From Branchiostoma floridae (lineage: Eukaryota; Chordata; Leptocardii; Amphioxiformes; Branchiostomatidae), in NCBI RefSeq assembly GCF_000003815.2, contig NC_049981.1:34212235-34247348 (forward strand): a stretch of 35,114 nt of DNA, given 5' to 3'. Within the stretch, counting starts at the first letter, position 1, and each line of letters opens with the position of its first letter. The translations under genes were made by a program, and so were the position numbers. Below the pieces are notes generated by a model. It did no database searches. It saw nothing but the letters and a program-made list of their open reading frames with translations, and was not told the origin of the DNA. This document shows positions 18,240 through 29,794 of the stretch, one piece after another.

Positions 18240-21152
18240 GGCAAATATCATTTCAACTCGTCATTTTGCTACACTTACCTTTAAATTAGAAGCGTGTTCT
18301 TTGGTAACAGAGTGACATGTAGACATTACCAAATTACCAAACATCAAGATCATAAAGTTGACGGACATGGAGAGAAAAGCTGGAAACGGTTCTATGAATT
18401 TACCTACCTTCTAGTTCTGACCTACATTAGCTATTTTCGTGACAATGTTACAATTTAAACGGCAGAAACATTGGTTATCTTGTTGTCACACAATAAATAA
18501 ACATTTCCTGCTCCTAATGGCACAGATGTTACTGTTCCCAAACACCATGGTGACGAAGCATGCGAGAGTCATCAAATAAGACACCATTACATAACTCGTC
18601 AAAGAATTTATTTATTACCAAAACAAATGTATGTCAGACATAGCAGCAAGACATTCTTGTCTGTAAATTGAACCAAAATGTTATCTAACCCATAGCGCGT
18701 CACCACACCTAATTTGAGGCTTAGTACAAGCATATAGGATCTGAAAGTCATAATCAATACACATATAATATTATGATCATTACCATCATTACAATCCAAT
18801 TCCTGTAAAGCGTGATGGATATAATTCAAAATAAAGGCATAGATGAGAAAATGTATTAGCGAGCTATCGTTTGAATTAAACATAGCCTTGTGTAAATATT
18901 TCGTTTACCAAAAACAAAATGACATTTAACCTTTTTCGAAGAAAAAATAATGTTAAATGAAAATAAATCATATCTGAAGATTGCTTCTCCTACTGATCTC
19001 AAGGTGGAATAGCATTTTCCCAATACACTTAACATTTTGTTGCCCATTTGTATCAAAACATTACCAATGGCAACCTCCAGAAAAGCAGTACAGTTGTACA
19101 ATGTCAACTTTTCAACAATAGTTTTGCTCCTGCGCGATTGTCTCAGCATACTGACCATAAGAGAACGGCTTTGTCTCGTATATAGTTAGCTACAGGCTCA
19201 TTAGAATATGTTCAATTTATTAACTAATTTCTAGCTAGACAAAACAAGATTAATTCAAAATACAAGATTATTGATGCTTCTTAACCTATATTAACTACTA
19301 GTAATATAGTTAGATAAAGGCTGAGAACTGTTACAGGCTACAGCACATTAGAATATTTCAACATTTGGTATGTCATCAGTAGTAATGTATGTCTATACCA
19401 AAAACTACAAAACACCATCACCAATAATGTTACCAAAATGTACAAGACTAGGGATAAATTACTATACCTAGTGCTAATATCTAAAACATTAGATCACATG
19501 TACAGCATTACTGTGTGCCATACATGAAACTTACATGCAAAACTTTTTTTTTATGTATTGACCAACAAAATGGATCTTTGCAGCTTACACCTAGTTTGTA
19601 AATCAGAACATGGGCCATTATATAAAAATAGTCAGCTTAGAGACCTCTGGAATAGTTAACTAACAAAAAGAGAAGTCTAAACCTACGTTTTGAATACTAA
19701 TCTTTTATGACATAATGTTACACATTGTAGTAACTTCAGGTTAGTGTCTACTTTTTTATGTAATGCTGAAAGTTCATCTTTATTTCTTAGATGGGTTAGG
19801 AAGCATCAAATTGTCACATTTAGCACCCTTATAGCGGTTCCTATAGTTTTTGTAATGGCCCACCTGTGATACAAAAAAGTCATATACAAATGATCTTATG
19901 AAAAGGCACAGGAAAGGCAACGGTATGTATTTTTTACATGTGGTTCCTATTCATATTTTTCAGTCTATTTGCCATTTAATCATTTTAATGACATTTAAAC
20001 TGACAACACAGTATCTGTCCCTGGTGCTGAATGCTATTCACACTGACAGCACAGTCTTTGTCCTTGGTGCTGAATGCTATTAACACTGACAGCACAATCT
20101 CTGTCCTTGGTGCTGAGTGCTATTCACACTGACAGCACCGTCTCAGTCATGGGGGGCTGAATGCTATTCACACTAGAAACCCAGATTCTATCCCTGGTGC
20201 TAAATACTATTCACACTGAAAGCACAGTTTAAATTCTCGTAGCTGAATGCAATTCATACTGACAGCACAGACTCTGTCCTGGCTGCCCAATGACATTTGC
20301 ACTGACAGCACTATCTCTGTCCATGGTGCTGAATGACAATCAAAATGGCAGTAGAGTCTCTGTTCTTTTCTTAAACATCAGTTTGATATCTACCTGTATC
20401 TAATGGATTGTCAAATAACATTAGAAAGATCAACAAATATTATACAGGGTTACATTGTCCTGTCCAATGTTTTCAAGACATCAAAATGCTATTGATTTAA
20501 AAATAAAGGCATAAGTCTTGTTATACTATACTAATAATGGTTCCTTATTCTATCTCTCTTAAAACTCTTAAAAACATTAATATCTTGAATGTATACTTTC
20601 AAAACTGATGGAAATTTTTGTTAACCATTAGAATTATCAGGTTGATTAGATCAGCCATGGTAATTTAATTTGCCCCACACACTTATCTCGTACCAACCTT
20701 GCATTAAAAATATAAAAACGTACTCATGTTGCCTGAAGTACAAGCAAATGCAAAAGAAACTAGCACTACAATAAAACATTGATAAAAAAGTTAATGACTT
20801 TTGGTACAAACTTTATCAATGATTATAAAGTTATATACCTAACTTTCATACCTAAAGCAATTCAAAAAGCTATGATTATAATATCACTCTGCTAAATGGG
20901 TACTAGTATATATATTTAAGTAGAGTAAACTCTTGATAACTTGCATCTGGTCTCCATTGAAGAAATCCACATCAAATCTATTTTCAAGGTTTTTCTGTTG
21001 TCAGCATACCTGGTTGGCCAAGGACAATATTAATCTATAACTGAACAACAATTGTACAGCTCTCTCTTTTGCTACCTTTGAGCACTTAATCTGACAAAGG
21101 GTTGTCTTGACATTAGTGCCATCACAGTCCATGACCTAACCTGGATAGATGC
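18240..21152. other. Long noncoding interval, possible 3' UTR of the BCAP-like gene
   Basis: There is no exon in these 2.9 kb. The minus-strand BCAP-like gene ends at 21153, so much of this could be its 3' UTR. On the minus strand AATAAATAAA (plus-strand TTTATTTATT at 18607-18616) is a candidate distal polyadenylation signal, with others near 19218 and 19780. A 43-bp minisatellite occupies 19998-20365. Confidence 0.4.
19998..20365. repeat. 43-bp minisatellite, diverged array
   Basis: About eight copies of a unit like GGTGCTGAATGCTATTCACA + CTGACAGCACAGTCTCTGTCC are arranged in tandem, with ~80-90% agreement between neighbours by eye. The unit is clearly related to the larger array at 24445-25325. 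Confidence 0.85.
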
Positions 21153-24100
21153 TTAGTTCATAGGCTTCCTCGGGGGCCTCGGTGGTGGTTGTGGGTTGGA
21201 CCCGCGCTGTGGAGGTCTCGGCGGCTTTGGGGAGGACGGTTGTTGGGGTGAATCTCTGGGAGAGGCACGCCTGTCACTGCCCATTTCATCGTCAGCCGAA
21301 GATGAAGAAAGCTTTCCGAATTTCTTCGCCAACTCGGCATTGACTTCGCTCATTGATGTTGGTAATGAAGGTCGGGGAGCAGTGGATGGAGGAAGCCTAC
21401 ACAAAAACCAAAACAACTTATTACAGAAATATCCCACATCACAATTCTAATCAATCTGAAAGCAGTCTCATTTTCTCATATTCTGATAAGTTTCAAAATC
21501 AAATGCAGAGCATCCTGTTCAACACAGTGCCACTTTGCTTTATTCATGTCAGTGCCCACATGAATGGGACAAGGGTGCAGGAAAAAGTAGTCTTCTGTCA
21601 ACAATGTATATACATCAGAGCAGGGATCGAAATACTTTTTTTTTGCTACATGCAAAATTGCAAGTTGGCAAAAATTTTACGTGCAATTTGAAAAATTTAC
21701 ATGCAAAATACAACTAGGCAGCGATGGCGACGAGTATTGCCAGCTTGAATCGGTGAATTTTTATTACATCTAGTAAAGCTACCGGGGAAAGTTACTGGCA
21801 AAAACAAGGAAGGACAAAGACAGACGTCCATATGTCTTCTTGTCTAAGAGTAGGGTGTCTAATTCCTCAGTATTTTTACAATGCAGGTATTTTCAACATG
21901 CAAGATTGCAAGTTCAGAATAATTTTATATGCAAATCTAAAAAATTATGTGCAAATTGCAAGTTAAGTATGTGTATTTCGAACCCTGCATCAGAGTCACA
22001 GTAACTATTCCATGTTTTTTGTTAATGAACTGTGTTAATACTCGTAAGGCTACAAGAACAGGGATTGAACAATGATTACCTTGGACTCATATCTGGTTCA
22101 GTGTGTCTTGGTTGGAGGCGGCCTGGTTTTACAGGTACAGATGGGGAAGGAGGTTCCCTGGGCAGGGGACGCTTACTAACCGGGGGAGGGGGAACAGGCC
22201 TGGCTATGAAGTCATCATCAAACTTCACAGACAGGGGCCGGGGTCTCCTCTAAGAGAATGAAAGAAGACTTAGTTATGTCATCTTAGAGTAAACAACTTC
22301 TATATTGTGCCATCTTTATTTCAGTCTTTATTCCTAGGAAAAAATGTGTGTTTCCAATTATTCAACTGACTGTCGCATCAACCTGCCAACCATAGCCCTT
22401 TTTCAGGGGTCAGCCACTGGCAAGGAAAAAATTGATCTGGCATGTAAGTGATGAAATTTCAAACAGATTTCCTGTATTTCACCCTCAATTGAGAGATTAA
22501 GGCTTCGAAAAGTAATAATGTGTAGTAAATATCGTATTCCTTTGTTCAGTTATAACAACTGCCTTTAAGATATCTACACACTGAATCCTTTATAGAATCA
22601 TTCCACATTCAAAGTTTTGGACTGATGACTGTACTCACAGGGATGTGCAGAGGAATTGGAGGTGGGGTCTCTTCAGGAATGTCTGCTGGCTGTGATGACA
22701 AACAAGAAATCAAAAGAAATTGGTATGTGCATAGCAGCAGATATAAAATACAACAATGTTATGCAAACTGGATGCAAAATGATATGAAGACATTCAATAT
22801 CAGTGAAATGAAATGAGACCTTCGTACTACATCAACTAACTTTTAAAATTCCTTAATATGAAGTCTGTCTCCAGGACCCATCACTCAGTTACATCTAGAT
22901 ACTTCTTGTTATTATTCATGTGTAAATGTGAAGATGACCATATAAAAGTCTCTGTCCTTTTGCTGAGTCATTAAAGTTATCAATTTGTGTCATCAATGTG
23001 CTGGACTCACCGGCACATCCATGCCGCTGTCCAAACTAGCTGTGCTCATCACACTGTGCCTCGATCCACCAGAGGAGGAGCCTGAAATAGCAATGCAAGT
23101 TTTATCGCACCTAAATGATGTCTGTCATCGTGATTCAGGGTTGCACCTTTTGGTGTAACACTTAGGGATTGTACCGGTGTGAAAGACTGGCCTACTCACC
23201 TGGTGACCAGGTCCCAGAATGCACTGTGACCAAATACCTACGGCAAAGGTAAGCCAACCTGCACAAAGCAAGATCTTTCTTTGCAGCCACCTAGAACACC
23301 CTATTGCCACAGAAGTTACATATTTGCACAAACAAATAAAATTTTGCTATTGGCAATCTACTTTCAATTTGCCACTTGTGCATTTCCTTGCAAAGTGAAA
23401 ACTTCATTATATGTTCCACTGTACATGATAATGAAAAGATTAGATAATGCTACATACTACTGTTACTCAGTGTGCTCTCCCTGTTCCCTTCACCAGGTCG
23501 TTTAGAAGAAGGAGGTCTACCTGGAGTCTGGATGAATATTAAAACACAAAACAATACTGTATGTGATGACAAAACAAGCAAACAAGCTAGCAAAAATGAA
23601 GCAACAATAGTAGTCTTTGTCAGACATCATTTTTGATATTTTCAATAATGTATGTAACTATGGTCAGAAAAGCACAGGTAAGGATACATGGGATAAGGCT
23701 ATTAAAATTCATATTTGTATGCACACTTTTAAAACAGGAAAAATTAAGTCTAGAGCATTTAAGTCTAGACTCTAGGGTATCAATTCACAAAGTAAAAGTT
23801 AGTACAGTACAGCACATGACTTGTATCCAGACCATTACAGTTACTTGATCCATACCTTTCTCTGCTGCTTGCTCAATGCTTCTTGCTGCCCTCCCTCATA
23901 GCTAGGGGTTCTTCTGATCTTGTGTAGCACCCTGCCATATATCCCGTCATCTCTCCCATGCTTTGGGATGGGCGGGCCGACCTCGGGCTGACCTTTCTTT
24001 GCCCTGCGCTGAACACTTGCACGCAAGTTGTCCATTTCCTTTTGCTGCTGGGCAAATGACATGGCTCGATCTCTCTCTTTCATCTGCCATTCTTTGAATA

Positions 24101-26712
24101 TGATGGCTGCCTCATCCACTGTGTATATGCCTGCCTTCACCTCCTTCTGTAGCTTGATGAGTTCTTGCTGTCCTGAAGTGTACATAGCCAAGTCATCCTG
24201 TCCAGCTGTGAGAATGAGTAAACCAAAACGGTCATTACAAAACAAAATGAAAATTAATATCCCTTAGGTATACTTTGAATTGATAGACAACTGACCTATT
24301 GTCTACTTATTCTTTTTTTACGCCAAGCAAAAAGGACTAGCTGCTCTTTGGTATATTTGTGTTCACACCACTATGTTGCAAAACCCTACATGTACATGTA
24401 TATGTAATTTTCTCTGGTGTTGAAAGACACTAACTGTACAATCTATGCTGAAGGACATTCCCACTGACAGCAAAGATGCTATATCCTTGGTGCTGAAGGA
24501 CATTCACACTGACAGCACAGAAAATGTACTAGTTTCTGAAGGACAATTACACTGACAGATGCTGACGGACATTCACACTGACAGCACAGATATTGTTCTT
24601 GGTGCTGAAGGACATTCACACTGACAGCACAGATACTGTCCTTGGTGCTGAAGGACATTCACACTGACAGCACAGTTATTGTTCTTGGTGCTGAAGGACA
24701 TTCACACTGACAGCACAGATACTGTCCTTGGTGCTGAAGGACATTCACACTGACAGCACAGACGATGTACTAGTTTCTGAAGGACAATTACACTGACAGA
24801 TGATGAGGGACATTCAGACTGACAGCACAAATGCTGTCCTTGGTGCTGAAGGACATTCACATGGACAGCACAGATGCTGTCCTTGGTGCTGAAAGACATT
24901 CACACTGACAGCACAGATATTGTCCTTGGTGCTGAAGGACATTCACACTGACAGTACAGACGCTATCCTTGGTGCTGAGGGACATTCACACTGCCAGCAC
25001 AGATGCTGTCCTTGGTGCTGAAGGACATCCACATGGACAGCACAGACGCTATCCTTGGTGCTGAAGGACATTCACACTGAGGGCACAGATGCTATCCTTG
25101 GTGCTGAGGGACATTCACACTGAGGGCACAGATGCTATCCTTGGTGCTGAGGGACATTCACATTGGCAACACAGATGCTGTCCTAGGGGGTAAAAGACAT
25201 TCACACTGACAGCACAGGTGCAGTCCTTGGTGCTGAACAATATTTCCACTGACAGCACAGATACAATGACATTCACACATACAGCACTTTTCCTGGTGCT
25301 GAATGACATTCACACCGGCAGTACAGAACTGTCTAAAAGGGAGCAAACATGTAACACCAAGAATGTAGAATGTCATGTGCTAGTTTTGCCCCTCGACCAC
25401 CACCCCCCTTCCCTCCACACAACGCCACCACCACATTTTATTTGTAGGTTTCATAGAGGATATGTAGGTAGTGGGAAACAATGACATACAGGAGTGTGGT
25501 GCAGCTGAAGCAGCAGATGAGAGACTCGATCCAATAGGCAGTGTTTGTGATCTGCGCTTTTCTGTTGCACTTGGAGGCTCTTCAATACGTGACTGTCTGA
25601 CGGAATTTGCATGTCTCTGCCTTGTGATACCTGGAAAAATAGTAGCAAATTCATGTGCTGATCTTTTGAATTTAAGACTGGATCACACTCAATTCAATGT
25701 AAGATTTTTCTGTTCCTCAGGATCCTGATTACTAGCATATTCGTCTTAAATTTGTAGTGAAAGAAATATTAACTTAAAGACAATTTTTCTGGGGGACATG
25801 TAAATGTCTATATTTGCAAGTTTGTCTTTTGCATGGCTGCAGCTAGTGGTATAGTCCAAGTATAGACTTTCCCCCTCAGGTCCCCCTTGGGCTTGGCCAC
25901 ACGTGATCTCAAATTAGTCTGGCAACTATATAAATAAAAATAGTTCGATTTCATCATTAATCACAACTGCGCCTTTTGCCCCCAACCAGACTGGCATTTC
26001 TAGAGGAGCAATTTTACTATATAGTAAAGCCAAAAACTACGCAGAAAGGTGAGTTTTAATGGTCTTCTTACGTACGGTCAGCAATTTAGACATGTCATTT
26101 TCTTCAGATCTGTATTGTATAGCTGTAGGTTTATGCAAAAATCTTGCAGCAAAGTATGCTGGGATAAACATACTTTTATACTATTCTGAGCGTGCATGCA
26201 TTGGTTCCAGGATATCAATTCCGAAATTATCTCTAAGCAATAGGTAAGTTTCTCTTTTAAGATGAGACAGTTTGGACATCTGGTAAAGTGTCTTTAAAGA
26301 ACCAAAGTGCACTTGTGTAAAACAGCTCACAATTACATACAGGCGTACAAGATATAAGTAAAAGCCTAAATTTGTCTGCTTGGGTGTTATTTTCTGAAGT
26401 CTACGAGAAGATTTTCAAAACAAATCAGACATTTTACATTTTTAGTTCGCTGGACATAGTAATACCTTAAAATAAGGCTGTACAAATATCTGCAGAGCTA
26501 TCAGCATAAATCAAGAATTTTGAGAGAAAAATTATTAAATTAAATCACAAGGCTCCATGATATACAATACTACAAAAGCTGTCAGACCGCCAGACTACTT
26601 TGAATAAACATAAAGAATAACATGAAATGCTGTTTACTTGGTCCGCGTATTTCCCTGAAAGGTGGGGCTGGCTCATGCTTATCTGGATCATCATAGATTT
26701 CAGGCTCAGGCT
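21153..26712 (-). CDS. PIK3AP1: BCAP/BANK1-family adaptor (PIK3AP1-like), C-terminal eight exons
   Basis: Exons on the minus strand, in order, are 26638-26712, 25490-25630, 23856-24205, 23458-23527, 23011-23081, 22639-22689, 22080-22249 and 21153-21396. All join in phase into 390 residues ending RKPMN. The third listed exon carries the family hallmark SGQQELIKLQKEVKAGIYTV followed by DEAAIIFKEWQMKERDRAMS, aligning with the C-terminal helical segment of human BCAP (GQ..LI.LQE.VK.GI..VDEA...FKEWQ). Flanking exons hold a possible phosphotyrosine site (EIYDDPD), Ser-rich stretches, and proline-rich SH3-binding runs (ARPVPPPPVSKRPLP, KPPRPPQRG, PPPRPPRKP). The family couples receptors to PI3K in the cytoplasm. 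The N-terminal TIR-like, DBB and ankyrin regions are not seen and should lie further right or beyond the window. No YxxM motif is present in the visible part. It may be the single ancestor of vertebrate PIK3AP1 and BANK1. Confidence 0.82.
21621..21987. mobile_element. MITE-like hAT-type element, copy with TGCAA subterminal repeats
   Basis: The terminal inverted repeats are CAGGGATCGAAATAC (left) and GTATTTCGAACCCTG (right). The 8-bp target-site duplication CATCAGAG flanks both ends (21613-21620 and 21988-21995). Near both ends, phrases like ATGCAAAATTGCAAGTT and GTGCAAATTGCAAGTT recur as subterminal repeats. There is no coding capacity. It lies in an intron of the BCAP-like gene. The 8-bp duplication and CAGGG start fit the hAT superfamily. 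Confidence 0.8.
24445..25325. repeat. 43-bp minisatellite, large intronic array
   Basis: About twenty copies of a 43-bp unit (TGCTGAAGGACATTCACACT + GACAGCACAGATGCTGTCC + TTGG) lie in the intron between BCAP-like exons 25490-25630 and 23856-24205. Central copies are nearly identical; the edges are diverged. Open frames on the minus strand here, rich in Cys and Gln, are a by-product of the repeat. Confidence 0.9.
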
Positions 26713-27947
26713 CTGAAAAAAAAACACAGAATCTGTTAAAAGATCAGAAATTCACTTCTGCATCTGCAGCTCTGCTTTAAGACAATATTTATGATACTAT
26801 CATGTTGCAGTTCACTTCAGAGGCACACCATTTCTTTCAGTTTTCTATGTAAATTTAATCATGATCGCGGTGGTTTTAAATTCGCAGTGAAGTGGCCGCC
26901 GCAAAAACCGCAAACATTAATCCACCGCAAAAGTTTATGCATTTACAGTATTTTAGCACCCATTGTAATTTTAATTACAAAGAGAGTTACATCCATTACC
27001 AACAAGTTGTCCTGAACTTTCCCAAGTGAACCATAATTTCCTAAATACCACAACTGTTACTGAAGGTTCTGGAATGCTAAAAGACATATGCTTTTAGTGT
27101 CCCAATAGCAATAGGGCACGTCATATGGTGTACAAGTTTTGTATAAATTGTACAGCAGATGCAAAATTGCTCCAATGTGAACTAATGTGAGCACACTCAA
27201 GAAAATGGCTACTACCAGGGCACATACAATGTAGCATTATTACATGAACATATGGTAATTGATAGTTTATTGCAAATTCATGCCAAGGGCTAATTGCATG
27301 TAGCATAAAATGAGACAAACAAACAAATAAACAGTGTAATGTAGAATACTATAGAATGTGTCTTCTCCAGTCTAACAGCTAACTCTAAACTGTAACTTGT
27401 TGGGCTTGACTTCTTTTCCTGAGACAGTGGAATATGAAGGATCCTACCTTTCCTCTGATGCGTATACATATATATCTTCAGCATTTTGAAGAAAAAAAAA
27501 CATAATTTCACTATGATTGTTTTTTCTAGATAATTTGTCCTACAATATTTGATGCAGAAACAAGGTGAGAGAAGTTAAAAATGTTTATTACTTACATTAA
27601 GACATTCTTCTACTCTGTTCCACAGATTGTACAGAAGTCAGGAATCTGCCAATATCACGTGACTTTCCGACTGATAGAAGGAGTCTGACTGACCAAGAGT
27701 TAACATGCAGGTCACTTTTGACCTGAATGATTCTTAAGTTTCTCACTGCTGACTAACCTCATATCCAATATAGTACTGGGTGCCAAATGGCAACTTCAAT
27801 GTTCTAAAGATTAATCAAAAACATCAGCAAGAAAACCAGAGGAGCCATTTCTAGCTTGCTTCTCTTGATATGCAGGAATGTACATGGAAAAAAAGCTCTA
27901 GTCTGCATAAGACCAAGATGTAACCACAAAATACTAAATCCCTACAG
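26713..27947. other. Noncoding interval between the BCAP-like exon and the first LRR gene
   Basis: No exon recognised. The stretch ~26865-26960 holds CGCGGT and CCGC words with ATGCATTTACAGTA at its end, resembling one half of an inverted-repeat element. A probable splice acceptor (CCCTACAG, ending 27947) closes the interval six bases before the LRR start codon, so part of it is likely a 5' UTR intron. Confidence 0.4.
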
Positions 27948-27952
27948 AAGAT

Positions 27953-29428
27953 ATGAGACTGGTCAGTATCTTGCTTGCAGTTCTTACCATTATAGCCAGT
28001 AGGGCTGCAAAAAACAGGGGTGACCCCTTACCAAAAAATTGTGTCTTTCGCCAAAAATCACTATCCAGTCTGGCACAAGGTCTAAGAGTTGTTTGTAAAT
28101 ACCAAGAGTTGACCACCTTCCCTGATAACATATCATCTGATGTTGGACGTCTAGATCTGTCCCACAACAAGATCCGCAATGTTACATACTTCCCACTTCT
28201 GAGAAAATTGCATGCACTAGACCTCGGCAATAATCACATTGAAGCCTTGTCCTGGCCGTCCCTCTGCAATTTGCCAAATGTGGAAATCATCCACTTACAG
28301 CACAACAGGATATCAATCATTGAGCTGGGAACCTGTGTCAAACATTTAACAAAACTCACACAAATCGATCTGTCACACAACAAGATTGCATTCATCACTG
28401 AAAGTGACCTCGGACTTCCCTACATCAACGTATTTACTTTAAAAGTTATCATCAACTTTAACCCTTTCCACTGTAACTGTGACTTATTGTGGCTCATTAC
28501 AAAGCTGAAATGTTTGAAATCCTGTGATCAAGACTTGTATACATGTAGCCATAGATGTAATGCCTACTTTCTTCTTACATACCATGGACTAAATGGATTT
28601 TCCTGTGATTCACCTGATCAGTTAAAGGTACTACCACTCTCAAATGTATCTATTCAAGAGTTAAGTTGTGCATCATTGACACTGACTTCAACGACATTGA
28701 AGACTTCCACACGGAAGGTAGTAGGTGGGAACAAAGGGAGAAGTGCTGGACTGCATAGCATTAAGCATAGCATACAAGAAGCCCTCCCTGTTGTATTTCT
28801 GGACAGTGAGAATGTCACAGCTGGTAGAGATGAACTAAACCAAGATTTCATTGCACTTTCTCTAAACAACACTATGCTCAAAGAGGCTACCACATACAGC
28901 CTTGTAAACAAAACTATTCACCTTCCAGCTGACAAAACCACAGATATTGAAAATCTGACTACAGCAGTCAGGAATGCAATGCCAATGAGTAATGTTACAG
29001 ACACCGAGTTTTACATACTGATTCCCACATGCCTTATGAAGAAGTGTGAGCCTGATGGTTCCCCAATGTTTGGAACCCTCCAAATCATCATCATGGTGGT
29101 GGTCAGCCTTCTAAGCTCGGCCTTCCCCACCTGCCTGATTATGAAGCTCGTCAAATACAGACAGTTGAAGAAACTTCGTAACCTTAAGACTAAGGCGGCA
29201 ATGAATATTCTGTCTCAGAACACCACACAGTTCCCAAACCCTGTCTATGCCAGCGGTGGCTTGACCACTGAAGGACCAACCCACAAATCTTCTCAAGTGG
29301 TCCCCAAACAAATAAGTAATCAGAAGATTCAGGTTGGACCAACAGCTCCTGTGAAACTGACCAAACTGATTACTCCACCAATACAAAATGTAGCATATCA
29401 CACGGTCACCAAAAGCATTCACAAATAG
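27953..29428 (+). CDS. LRR transmembrane receptor A, intronless coding region
   Basis: A single open frame of 491 residues starts at ATG 27953. Residues ~1-20 are a signal peptide (MRLVSILLAVLTIIASRAA). A Cys-containing N-cap (~28-60) is followed by four to five LRRs (VGRLDLSHNKIRNV, LHALDLGNNHIEAL, VEIIHLQHNRISII, LTQIDLSHNKIAFI), then an LRRCT cap starting NPFHCNCDLLWLITK. A Ser/Thr-rich stalk with several N-glycosylation sequons leads to a transmembrane helix (~376-400, LQIIIMVVVSLLSSAF...). The cytoplasmic tail has QNTTQFPNPVYA, an FxNPxY motif (427-432). It is probably a cell-surface adhesion or pattern-recognition receptor; the ligand is unknown. It is a paralogue of the gene at 33288-34898 but has a shorter tail. 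A splice acceptor ending at 27947 suggests a noncoding first exon. A transposon starts 16 bp after the stop, and candidate polyadenylation signals lie at 30274-30283. Confidence 0.88.
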   Translation: MRLVSILLAVLTIIASRAAKNRGDPLPKNCVFRQKSLSSLAQGLRVVCKYQELTTFPDNISSDVGRLDLSHNKIRNVTYFPLLRKLHALDLGNNHIEALSWPSLCNLPNVEIIHLQHNRISIIELGTCVKHLTKLTQIDLSHNKIAFITESDLGLPYINVFTLKVIINFNPFHCNCDLLWLITKLKCLKSCDQDLYTCSHRCNAYFLLTYHGLNGFSCDSPDQLKVLPLSNVSIQELSCASLTLTSTTLKTSTRKVVGGNKGRSAGLHSIKHSIQEALPVVFLDSENVTAGRDELNQDFIALSLNNTMLKEATTYSLVNKTIHLPADKTTDIENLTTAVRNAMPMSNVTDTEFYILIPTCLMKKCEPDGSPMFGTLQIIIMVVVSLLSSAFPTCLIMKLVKYRQLKKLRNLKTKAAMNILSQNTTQFPNPVYASGGLTTEGPTHKSSQVVPKQISNQKIQVGPTAPVKLTKLITPPIQNVAYHTVTKSIHK

Positions 29429-29443
29429 TACTCAGTCTGTTAC

Positions 29444-29789
29444 CAGGGCTCGAAATTCATTTTTGGGATTAGGTGCACTAGTGCACCCAGCTTTAAAAAT
29501 TGGGTGCACCAAAAAAATTTTGGGTGCACCGCTTAACTTTAAGTTATAACCTATTTATAACAAAACTTACTTACAAGCTATCAAATTCTTAAACAAGTAC
29601 CATGACAGACATTTCTATTATCTTGCTAACACTTAGTCAAGAATATGATGTACACTAGTATACTTTGATATCTTTACATAGTACATAAACCTAAGAAAAT
29701 ATTTGGGTGCACCCACAGAAAATAATTGGGTGCACAGATCCAACTTTGGGTGCACCTGGGTGCACATGCACCCAGTATTTCGAGCCCTG
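29444..29789. mobile_element. MITE-like element, copy with GGGTGCACC subterminal repeats
   Basis: The terminal inverted repeats CAGGGCTCGAAATTC and (C)AGTATTTCGAGCCCTG are flanked by a 5-bp direct repeat GTTAC (29439-29443 and 29790-29794). Near both ends the palindromic word GGGTGCACC recurs at least seven times, like a multi-copy transposase binding site. There is no coding capacity. It lies just after the stop codon of LRR receptor A and is probably part of its 3' UTR. Confidence 0.8.
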
Positions 29790-29794
29790 GTTAC

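Noticed and set aside
24445-25325. Regularly spaced repeats that could suggest a CRISPR array
   Set aside because: The whole 43-bp unit repeats without unique spacers, and the setting is an animal intron; it is a minisatellite.
24702-25376. Minus-strand open frames rich in Cys, Gln and His within the 43-bp array
   Set aside because: They follow the minisatellite unit exactly, change frame between copies, and have no splice or start context; they are repeat by-products.
26865-26960. CGCGGT/ATGCATTTACAGTA stretch as a complete MITE
   Set aside because: Only one end is visible; no matching inverse end or target-site duplication was found nearby.
27934-28230. Minus-strand frame opposite the start of LRR receptor A
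   Set aside because: It is antisense to a clear signal-peptide and LRR coding region and has no domain of its own.
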